The translations under genes and the position numbers were made by a program. 64,000 nt of DNA, taken from positions 5,074,001 to 5,138,000 of the forward strand of contig CM024188.1 of the NCBI GenBank assembly GCA_013433145.1, in the 5' to 3' direction. Source of the DNA: Ascaris suum. Taxonomy: Eukaryota > Nematoda > Chromadorea > Rhabditida > Ascarididae. The notes beneath the pieces are model-generated. The model made no database searches. It saw only the letters and a program-made list of their open reading frames with translations, and was not told the origin of the DNA. Shown piece after piece: positions 54,646-64,000 of the stretch; position 1 is the first letter of the stretch; every line of letters begins with the position of its first letter.

Positions 54646-54716
54646 TCAATGACTACTAAAAACGTTGGGAAATGAATGAAAATGCACGCTAATGCAAAGC
54701 ACAGTCAGGAAAGAGT
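54646..54716 (+). repeat. diverged duplicate, copy B
   Basis: Same orientation as the copy at 54012. It shares GTTGGGAAA, AAATGCA, AATGCAA and CAGTCA-type blocks in the same order and spacing. Confidence 0.6.
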
Positions 54717-56380
54717 TGAAAATAGCCTTATATTAAAACACAATTAGCCGAAGAACTCTTCCTCAACTGTCTGCATTCCCTTCAGCGATTGTATAATAGA
54801 GAAAGATGCATTCGAGACTTCAGATGGGATATTTAAGATATCCTCTACGGGAAAGCGTACAACTACTGTGATAGAGGCAACGCTAAAATTTCTTCTGTAT
54901 GTTGGTCCATTTTGAAAAACTTCCACATCTACTGCAACTTTTGAGCAAAATATTAAATACAGATCATTTAGAACACTACAGCGAACTATTAGTAACTTAG
55001 TTATCAGTATTTGAGGCCGAGTTTAGCCGCATAAGAGGCTTTGATTTTTGGTTCCTGCGCGAACAGCGCCTCATAAAATTTGCATCAACTATTTCAGTTC
55101 AGCATTTCTGAGAGCATGCTTCGGTCTGCATTCAATCGAATATTCCACCCTGATTTTAACTGAATGGCAAATGACTTGCCGATAATCTGAAATTATTGAA
55201 ACTCAAGTGAGAACTGAAATATACTGAGAACACAATATACGTGTCAGAACTATCTTTCTATGGACTTCTGAAATTCTGCCACAACTCCAACTTGAAAGGT
55301 ATGCTTTTAACGAAACTTAAATATCACAGTGATTTTGCTATGCCGCGAATGGGCCGTAACAAATGATTGCTGTAATGGATTCCATGATCATATAGCAAAA
55401 GCTTTGAAACAGTTTTTCCGCTTTACTCTACTGCTTGTATTGTATACCAAATTGGTGTTACGCCTCACCGATTTTTGCTCATTAACTTTTATTTACAAGC
55501 GTTATACAAACATAAAAACACCGTAACTCTAGGATAAACGAAGATGATGGAGAATGAAAAAAAAACAAAGACGACACCTTGAATCAACGAAGCACTAGTT
55601 CTCAAGCAAAAGCAATTGAAAGTGCTGGCTTACAAGAGATTTTTGTCTTTTAAAGCGAGCTACTTTTTGCTTTTGCTTCATCTATGCGCAGTTGCTCACA
55701 ATGTCACTGTCGAAATTTGCACAATAGCATTTGCTTACACTTTCGCTTCAATAACCTCCGACGCATCGATGACTTTTATTTTCTTTTTTTTCCACCAAGA
55801 GCGCTAATGTACTGTGCATTATGTTCCAGAATAATTTTAAAATGCTACAGAATATAATATCGGTGTGCATAGTGATGAATATATTAATTATGACGAAGTA
55901 GCCCTATCAATATATGTTTGCAATGTGGGCAGCACTGCTGTCCCTAAACTCAAAATACTCAAAATATGAGCAAAAACGAGAGCACAGGACGGGGACAGCG
56001 AGAAAGCTTTAAGATGAGGTTACTCGGAGGTATTTTTTGGAAATTTAAGAAGCAGAGATTGTATAGACTTATACTGACATCAGTTACCGAAAACATATGA
56101 AAATTACAGCGCCAGAATGGCCTCCGAAGAAATTATCTTTGTGCTGCAGCCGAGCTAAGCCGAGAGCTTCCCACATTGCCTAGCATCAACTAGAACACAT
56201 CGGCGCATACCACCATCAACTATATGAACGACGGCTGCGCGGAAATTAGCAGTGTTTAACCTTGCACTTCATGAGATTGAAGTAGTGAAGAAGTTATAGA
56301 CGCTTAGAGAGAAATAAGGAGCCGCAACTTTGTAAGAGGATTTGGAAAAGTATGAACTGAAAACCAACACTATCATCGGC
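54717..56380. other. non-coding, no gene seen
   Basis: AT-rich. No paired splice sites or repeats of note. Confidence 0.5.
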
Positions 56381-56421
56381 GCCTCGTCTTCGGTTCTGAC
56401 GACGAGGCCGAGGCGATCGCC
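56381..56421. repeat. GC-rich adjacent palindromes
   Basis: GCCTCGTC (56381-56388) and GACGAGGC (56401-56408) are perfect complementary arms around a 12-nt loop. A perfect 10-bp palindrome, GGCGATCGCC, follows at 56412-56421. The patch is markedly GC-rich in an AT-rich region. An ATG-started frame (56430-56651) begins just after it but is otherwise unsupported. Confidence 0.8.
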
Positions 56422-59400
56422 GAGTAGCCATGGGTTCCTTCGGCCGTGGAAGCATTATTAACAAGCGGTTTCTGAAAACATTTATCTTGAGACCTCTCGC
56501 ATGCTTGTTATTTAGCGTCGATTTATTGCTGTTTGTGTTTGAGAATATTTGTTATTTACGAAGCAGTCCATCGGGCATTGCTCAATGGTGGCAGAAGTTT
56601 TACTGCTGCACGGCAGTTCAAATAAAAGTGGTCGTTTTAAAGGCGGAATAAGCATCAGCTCATAAACTCGAAGCGGCTAGGCAACGAACAAAATTGTCAA
56701 AAAGAGGCAAACAACGAATGAGAAAGCGGCTCAGTGTTCTAGAAAAATCAACAATTTTCCAGCACCGATCTCTAGAGATTTCCAAGAGAGAATGCATCAA
56801 CATTGCACAGCTATGTGAGAATGCATCAACATCAACATTGCACCACCTAGTGGCTTTGAAACCTCAAAGGACATGTGAGGTAGTTGCTGCTGATCTATTT
56901 CAAAGCAAAAAATTCGCAAGTAACAAGTAGAAAAACCTGCAAGATAGGTTGGTACAACGTGCGTTTTCATGTTTTTGCTCATGAGCCAACCAGTTGTCCA
57001 TATGTCCAGAACTATTAGCAAGGCCGTTTGCACTGATCCCCAAACAATAGTGACTCTTCTTTCAAAATCGAACAATTCTACAGAAACACGACCAAGAATA
57101 TCAATCACGCTTTTCGCACCATCTGCTGCAGAACTAATTCGGTTTGCAAACTTGATGCGGCCTTCATGTGTCAGAAGCGCACAATAAATTGTAATGAGAG
57201 TAATGAATCATCATATACATCCACCGATATCGGATAAATCATAATGCAGTGACCTTCATGGAGCGCCATTTCAGGCGGACAGATGCCTAGACTTATGACA
57301 TTAATTCTGTAAGCTTATGCAAAAATCTTTGAATAATCTTCAAAAGAATATACTCGATCGTTGACTTCTACAAAACATCTTCACACAGTTGAATAGTTCA
57401 TTTAAATTCACCTTGCTCGCACAAGCAATACAATGTGTAGAGCGAACGTTCTTACAAAACCACTTCATTTTCAACTGCTCATGCTTGTTTTGCAACAATT
57501 CAACCTTACGCTGAGGAGATGACTCCGATGTGCAATGACTAGGTGATGGTGAATAAAAATGCTCTTAGTAAGGAATTCTTATCAAGTGATAGAATGTAAA
57601 TATGTAGTGGCTGATTATTTATTTAGGATTATAATAACAGCAATCACATCTTGGCAGTGAGTATTGATTAAATAAAGCTGATTGAGTTGCGTCGTAAAAG
57701 TTCAATTACCTTCAAGTCGTTGAATATTTTTATTGAATATTTTTACTACAGGATATTACGTTCAAATCTTGTAATAAAAATATTTGCTCTTTAAATAAAA
57801 TTGCTCTGAACAAAAGTGCACTGCTCGCTTTTGAATCAATCGCTAATTGATCAAAATTTTTCACATGCAAATGATGAAAACTGCGCATTATTTGACTGAG
57901 TTCTGCGATATTGTAAAAATACTGCACGCAGTTATGTACTCTAAGAAAAAGAGGCATCTCCTCACTACTGCACGCTTGTATCAAGTTTCATTTATTCCTT
58001 TTATGCATGAACTAATAGAAAATTCCAATGTGGCTCGTCTTTTCAAATGTTCATCAATGAGTTCTTTTCGCTAACGATGATTAAGTAGCACGTGAAAACC
58101 CAAAGGACGCTGCTGCTTCAAATTTGGCATTTCTCGATGAGAAATAAAGCAAAGAAAAAAAAAAGTTTTGTGCACATTAAAAGGTCTGACGAACCACTCG
58201 AGTAAACTAAACAATTTGATATCGTCTGGAAGCAGAATGAAGATTCGAAAGAATTTTACGTAATCGTTTCGCATGTGGTAACGTTAAGACAACAAATTAC
58301 TCAACAGAGCATCAAGGGGGTAGGGAGGGGGGTGTTCACACTGCATAATGATATATTCGTTGGTTAAAGCATCGATGCAACAAACTTTTTTCCTTAATGA
58401 TTGCTGAATCTTCGCAACAATTGTTGACATGAGTGTTTCGCGCATTAAAATAGCAAAATTGAGAGGAAAGCGGTGAAAAAGGAAGCTTTTAGCAGCAGAT
58501 ACGCTCATCACAACTTAGGTGTATTTTCAAAAACTTTTGAGATATAACTGAGTTCAAACGTTTTGCGATAATGGAATTCATACATAAAACGTTAGCACGG
58601 AAAGAATATAGGATAATAGGTAAGTTTAGATGAGAAACAACGGAAAACAAAGACAACTTTTCCTGACTGATAAAAATTGTATGGGACAGATGGGAAAGTG
58701 GCGCCAACAAGAATATCATGAAGATGTTGCAGTTGCTACGACTTAGATTAAAACGAGTACGCAAAACAGGTATATGTTGTGAAGGCAGAACATCAGATCG
58801 AATTAAAATTTGTACTAAAATGCGCCATAGCATACTGTGATTGGCTTGGCAGACTTTTGAAAAAAAAGCACTTTCCTGAGCTGATCACAGTCGTACAGCA
58901 AGAGACAAGCTGAGTAATAGAATTGGTGCCGTTGAGCATAAAAGAATGAAGAGCTTGTGAGAATCAAGTATTCCCTCAAATCGTAGTCTCCATCGATAGA
59001 AGTTAGCTGATAAAAGATTCCGTCGCGAGACCAATAAGATTTTAAATGTACATAACCTATCCATTCTTGGAATCAGAAGATGCAAAAAGGAACTCCTTGC
59101 ATTTACTTATGTGCCAGACTTTACCATCATATTATGGCAAGCTCACAGGTGGCCCACAGTGGAGTTGGAGTGGAGCAAGAGATAAGTACTCCTGAGAGAG
59201 TCGAGCATTAACTTTTCCGGCAAGTTCACAGCACAGCTGCGTTCTCTCCGAGGAGAACAGCTTTATGAATGAATATTCTAAGTGTGATCGAATAATATGA
59301 CTGTTTTCATTCATCTTTTTCAATAAAGAATATTGCTAGATTTTCAGATGCAGTCAGTAATGTGTGCTCAGTACCCGTAGTCCTCGTTTAAAGCTCACTT

Positions 59401-60366
59401 TTTTAAGCTAATAATTCCTTTACTGAAACATCAACATTCCTCTTTTAGAAATATTGTTTTAGGTTCGAAAGTTGCAAAGTTAATTGCGCTTAACTAATAA
59501 TGATTGCTTCGAAAACGCCTTAGAGCAGATGCCATAATCGCAGCAGTATTTGGATTCCACTCGTTTGGCCGATCACTTATATGAATATTTAGAAATTTTT
59601 TGGAAATTCAAACGAATGCCGTTACACTTCATAAATTTGGCTGCTCACACAGATCCGCAAACGACTAAATTTTTCATCATCTGAGCAGCTAAAATGTGAA
59701 AGTGCGGCCCATCTAGGAAGCGTACAAACCTCTCTAAACATGTGAACGCCTTGAATAAAATTCCGCAACTCTTCGCTTCCTTGAATCCCGAATTGAAAGC
59801 AAATGACAGCGAGACGAACATACATTCAAAAGGTACATAGATGCATAAATATAGGAATGAGATAGAGATAATGCGCTTTTCAGATCGAAGTTGCAAAAAG
59901 CACGATGCAAAGAGGTAAGTGTTGGATTATGCGCACATGATTACAATTTCCGAATATTTAAGTAGTCTTATTTTACGAATAACTTGTGAATAACTTTACA
60001 AACGTTAAGTATTGAGAGGTGTAAATGATGGGTAACTTTATTTCCATTCCTATGCTTTTATATCTGTTCTGCATGCGAAGAAGCACTAAAATTTTTTAAA
60101 ATTTCCGTTTGGCCTCGTGCCTGGTTGCATTGTCATTATGGCCTGGAATATTTAGCCTCACTTTCGATTAAGATCATATTTGAATATACTGCTGCCTAAG
60201 GTTGCTTTTTTTCAAATTCGTTTTGTTGCTTGCAATGGGCTCCCGAATGAAGGTGTCGGTTTTACTTAGATTGAAATTAGCCGAGCAGCCACTTTGGTCG
60301 AATTGAAAAAATCGAATATTCTTAGAGTGAACGCTGCCCCGTATACGCAACAATTTTCCATTTCAG
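56422..60366. other. mostly non-coding; small direct repeats
   Basis: GAGAATGCATCAACAT occurs at 56788-56803 and again at 56817-56832. TTGAATATTTTTA is repeated in tandem near 57719-57747. G blocks near 58317-58331 have only three runs. A short ATG frame near 60237 (MGSRMKVSVLLRLKLAE) lies upstream of the terminal-exon candidate, but no phase-compatible donor joins them. Confidence 0.4.
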
Positions 60367-60487
60367 GACAGCATGAAACTTTCTGTCAGTGCTGCAAGCA
60401 AAAAGTGAACTTTAGCCGGGACTGCCTGACTGCAGCGTGGGAGCAAATGAACCGATGACACCCGGCAAGGAGTACTCGAGAAATAAA
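60367..60487 (+). CDS. candidate terminal exon, Cys-rich, with poly(A) signal
   Basis: AATTTTCCATTTCAG, about as good a nematode 3' splice site as exists, ends at 60366. The following frame (2-nt lead, then QHETFCQCCKQKVNFSRDCL and TAAWEQMNR) ends in TGA at 60458, and AATAAA follows at 60482-60487, about 24 nt after the stop. Three Cys in the pattern C-x-C-C and a fourth 12 residues after the last of these could be a metal-binding or disulfide-linked tail, but this is too short to assign to a family. The upstream exon must end in phase 1; I searched back to about 60200 and did not find a convincing one, so the rest of the gene may lie across a larger intron. Codons are well mixed and GC is higher than in the flanks. 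Confidence 0.35.
60482..60487 (+). promoter_or_regulatory. possible poly(A) signal (AATAAA)
   Basis: Exact AATAAA about 24 nt downstream of the TGA at 60456-60458, at the spacing expected for a short nematode 3' UTR. Confidence 0.4.
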
Positions 60488-62432
60488 CGACCAATTAAAG
60501 GCGCGCATGTCGACAAATTTAGTCTTTTATTCCTTGGTAGAATCTTTCAGAACTCAATTCGACTTCGTTTTCGCTCGCTCTGAGCCATGAAATTGATTTA
60601 TGACTGATTTAGCTCCCCTACATTCTGACGATATCAGTGGACGCTCTCAGCGACATGTTTACCAAGATATGTTAGTGTAGCCGCAGGCAACGGTCCTGAC
60701 GGATGAAACGACCTGTGCGCCATCAGTTTTGTGAAGAAGACAAGCGAAGGAGCGTATTACAGTTCTGGCACAATATGCGCTTTTGTATCGCAGTTGCCAG
60801 GTCGGCCACTTCTATGAACACTCAACAAATAATGAAACATACGAAATAATGCACTGATTTTGTAAAAGATATATCGGAGTCGCCGTAGAATCATTCAACA
60901 TAAAACTCATTTTTACGCGCCTTGGAAACGTTAGATTAGGAAGGCGCATCATTGCGGTATTTTGTCTCCACAGATGTATGTGGGGATATATCCGGTGGTT
61001 TCAACTCGGTAGCTGCCGAAGTTAGAATTGCCTAATGCGTGGGGTACAATGAGCAACATAGGATGGCTCCCTACCAGCATTCCATGTCATTGAACAAGAT
61101 AGAAAGCAATTCAGTTCTTATGAAAATTACTGCCCGTTATGAGTACATTTGTATTGCAGTTCACACCGGTCGGGTTTATATTGTACAGCCACCGAGATCA
61201 GGAAAGCTCAATGGTAGACTGGTATAAGCGACTGACTCAGTTAACGAATGGATTTATCGTTTGACTGGTCTCTTTAATTCTGGGCAGTTTCTGAAAAATA
61301 TTGTTTCTATGAGTGGAATCGTAAAGGCATATTTTAAGCTGAATGTATTTTAATCATTTTGTGGTTCAACTACTGTTACACTAATGCAGTTTTAAATTAT
61401 CTTTAAATGCATATAGCTCATGGAGAGGTTAACAAATCAGTGGCTGCAGATTCTATTCACAATTTTTGCGAATACTCCCTCCACTCACCCCGAGAATAAA
61501 CTTTCGGACGGGCACAAAAACGTTCGTCCACATATATACACAGCAGGACCTTGCCCAATTAGCAAAAGCATACAAGAAGTGCTGAACGTCTGGAATGCTG
61601 CCACAATGAGCCAACCACACCGACTGGATGCATGAATATCTGAGTGGAAAAAATGACATAGTAATGGACGTTCATGCATAACAGACTTGATCTACTAATA
61701 ATAACGAAAAAAGTGTTCGTCTGCGCACATTCGACTGGTAGTAGAAGGAAATTTAGTTGGTATTCACAAAGCATTATTTGTTAGAAGACAAACGAGAATT
61801 TAAACAAAAACATGAAAAGTCATAGCCAAGAACGTGCTGTTCTGAGAGCCAGCAAAAAGCGCTCAGAATAGTTGACGTCACTGCGAATTGCTGTTCCTTG
61901 ACGTCACTGCCGACGCAGAGCCTTCTTACAAATGAAGGGGTGACCTTGAACATGCAAATTGATCGAGAAAAAGTCAGTTTTCCAAAAAAATCTGAAAACG
62001 CAGACCCGAAACCGCACCTGCATAAGAGCAGGGATTTCAACGAGGCGGCAGCCTCCTTGCAAAAGGACACTTGGCGAGAGCCCATCTTTAACCCTAATGC
62101 AAGTACTGAAATAGGCTGAATAATCAGCAAACTCTTTCCCACACTTCTTCCAGCAATATGCGTTATTTTTCTTTCTCACATCTTCCTGCATCATTACTCT
62201 ATTTCCCTGGTTCTTTGAGAAGGCTTTTTTCACCGCAGAAAAAAGCAGGCGAATTTATGTATAAATCTTAGAGATTTCATGTATTCAGATATATTTAATG
62301 TATCTGTATCTCAGTAATGGCTGACCATTTAGCTGCGATTTCCTCTACTGAATTAAACTTTTAATCCTTTATCAATAGGTGTACAAAATATTCGAACTGG
62401 CCGCAAATTCTCGTCCCGATTCCACCGACCAG
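60488..62432. other. non-coding, no gene seen
   Basis: Overlapping minus frames at 61453-62233 are open in several registers at once, which indicates composition and not coding. Nothing else supportable. Confidence 0.4.
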
Positions 62433-62675
62433 AAATCCCAAAATCTCGATTTTTGACATATTGACTCCTGTATCACAGTTTCTGTTGACGATAGAGGTTC
62501 GCTGTCGACAAGAAAAGATTGGAATAGTACGCTGATGTCAGTCAAATGATGTTTGAGGTAGTTTACGACAATAACCGCGGAAAAACATAAGATCCCCAAA
62601 AATCCCGTTTTTCGATCGTAGGTTTTCTGAAAGTGGAAGATCGAAAAGCTCAAAAGATCGAAGTCGGGATTTTGG
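62433..62675. repeat. small family of related AATCCC/GATC repeats, two in inverted orientation
   Basis: The arms at 62596-62617 (CCAAAAATCCCGTTTTTCGATC) and 62656-62675 (reverse complement, with a few changes) form an imperfect inverted repeat with a loop of about 38 nt. A third related segment (AAATCCCAAAATCTCGATTT...) lies at 62433-62455. A nearby hairpin, TTTCTGTTGAC / GTCGACAAGAAA, spans about 62479-62516. This could be the remains of a foldback or MITE-like element. Confidence 0.45.
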
Positions 62676-63454
62676 AGGCGTCTTATCGCGGTCTTTGGTC
62701 AGCAATGTAGCCCGGTAATGGACTCGATCGAGATATTCCACCAACAAATCAACATTCCAACTTTTATCTCTCCAAACGAATTTTTAGATTAGTTCCTTTG
62801 TATCATAGACCAAAAAAATTGGTGGACGAAAAATACTACATAATAGACCGTTTGTCGTGTTTACTTTTTACCTTTTGTCCACATATCATCGTTTTTTAAA
62901 CCTTTATATACATATTTTTCTCATTCTTCGTTATGCCGTAAACGACTGCACTTAAGCAATCAAACGCCCCCCACTACTTCTTTGCAGAGCCCGGAATGTA
63001 ATGGAAGGAAATGAAGAACGCTGCTGAATGCATTTTTGCGTCACAATTCTTCCCTTTCAAAAATTCTCGGCAAAAAATGAAGAAGTCCAGGCTCACTTCC
63101 TCTGCTTTGGTAAGGAACTTCTGCTTCATTCGATGGTCTGTTTGTATGTGCGGTCAATGCATACGACAAGGAGCAAGGTATCACATCGCATTTTGGCATA
63201 CGAGCGCAAGTGAACAGTTCAGAACGGTGCCAAATTTTAGTGAAAAGGTGGTTAATGCTTTTTACCAACTTTTGCCATAAGGTCATCGAATGTTCATTAG
63301 ACGGACAGGGAAAAGACGAGTGGCGATGAATGCAAGTCAGAACTCTGTCCACCCCAATCATTTTTAAATTCGCTGCTTTTTATGCCTGGCTAACCTTCTG
63401 CAATGTGACTGAAGTCTGGCCGTACTCCACAAAGAACTTTTGCACAGCCTGAAC
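62676..63454. other. non-coding, no gene seen
   Basis: AT-rich, then a stretch with opposing open frames (63011-63361) that cancel as evidence. Confidence 0.4.
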
Positions 63455-63685
63455 ATGAGGCAATTGCCTAGAAAACAATACCAATTTGCAAGCAAACAAC
63501 TTAAGAAAACTGCAGTGTTCAAAGGAACTCAAAAGAAAACTTCCTCATCCCTATCTAGAATCCGAGTTGCATGGACAAGCGCAACAACGCGGAGTGCAAT
63601 GCGCCAAGTAGCAAACGTCGAGAAAATGTTTAAGCTTGCAAGAACCTCTGAGGCGTTAAACGCAGGGCGCATTGACGGCCCTTGA
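63455..63685 (+). CDS. ATG-started 76-codon ORF, basic, unidentified
   Basis: ATG at 63455 (MRQLPRKQ) to TGA at 63685, GC-richer than its flanks and with mixed codons. The product is strongly basic and Ser/Thr/Lys-rich at first (KQLKKTAVFKGTQKKTSSSL), then looks helical (MRQVANVEKMFKLARTSEAL). There is no signal peptide or membrane segment. No flanking splice sites of quality and no AATAAA close to the stop were seen. I recognise no family. It could be a decayed piece of a mobile-element ORF or chance. Confidence 0.2.
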   Translation: MRQLPRKQYQFASKQLKKTAVFKGTQKKTSSSLSRIRVAWTSATTRSAMRQVANVEKMFKLARTSEALNAGRIDGP

Positions 63686-64000
63686 ACGCTTGAAGTTGGC
63701 AGACATCTTCATCTATTTTTCACGTCTTTGTGGTTGACAGCACACGAGATGTATTGTCGCATTAGAAGTATGGCGTTTTGTCGGGCAGTGATTACCACGT
63801 GAGATTAGCGCTAAACGTGCAAACTTTTGCGAATGCGAACGTATTGATATCGTGAGAAACCTTTGAAAAAGATTAGCAAACTAGAGAGTGATTTCTGGAA
63901 ATTCCATCAGCGGAGAACTTTCAGATCTAATCCATAATTTTCATTTCATTAGTGAACCTGATTTCTGATCGAAAATGCAGGTAAACGACAGGTCCGATCA
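63686..64000. other. non-coding, no gene seen
   Basis: AT-rich end of the window. A TTTCAG-like site near 63921 is not followed by a convincing frame before the window ends. Confidence 0.5.

Noticed and set aside
61453..62233. Series of overlapping minus frames of 60-122 codons
   Set aside because: Several registers are open together over the same bases, which is a composition effect.

Overview
This window looks like AT-rich animal genomic DNA and has none of the marks of a bacterial or viral sequence. No reading frame outside a simple repeat exceeds about 154 codons. The number of 60-150 codon frames is roughly what stop-codon frequency alone gives at this base composition, and there are no operons, tRNA or rRNA genes, or CRISPR arrays. 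Several positions carry nematode-style gene signals: introns of about 47-75 nt starting GTAAG, GTATG or GTGAG, and 3' splice sites ending TTTCAG or TTTAG. My best guess is a nematode, possibly a hookworm-like strongylid, in a gene-poor or intronic region. That assignment is inference from style, not from a recognised gene.

I recognise no protein family with confidence. The feature list therefore contains candidate exons and small spliced genes judged only from splice-site quality, phase agreement, open frame and poly(A) signals. The best are: a compact two-exon gene at 9970-10290 (+); a two-exon arrangement at 14755-14974 (+); a three-exon, membrane-segment-bearing gene end at 15598-16004 (-), with a further open frame upstream at 16396-16560; and a Cys-rich terminal exon with a poly(A) signal at 60367-60487 (+). 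GC-rich coding-like blocks lie at 856-1290, 3994-4147, 4726-5122, 6518-6988 and 9118-9602. Further blocks at 3360-3545, 20416-20600, 27485-27856 and 29400-29640 look more like old dispersed repeats.

Layout: 1-7 kb has several GC-richer islands with coding character. 9-10.3 kb holds two small candidates. 14.7-16.6 kb is the most gene-like stretch. 20.2-20.4 kb is a 202-bp (TA)n tract with a GC-rich flank. 22-50 kb is almost featureless apart from simple repeats: a G run at 22.0 kb, a second (TA)n at 40.7 kb, a 21-bp C run at 47.1 kb and an A20 tract at 50.0 kb. 50-64 kb has scattered exon candidates, a diverged sequence duplication (54.0 and 54.6 kb), GC palindromes (56.4 kb) and a small inverted-repeat family (62.4-62.7 kb).

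I found no previously undescribed biological system. The most useful leads are the small spliced candidates, the opposing open frames at 14.8-15.2 kb with a duplicated 3' splice site, and the repeat blocks, all of which RNA-seq and a repeat library would settle quickly.
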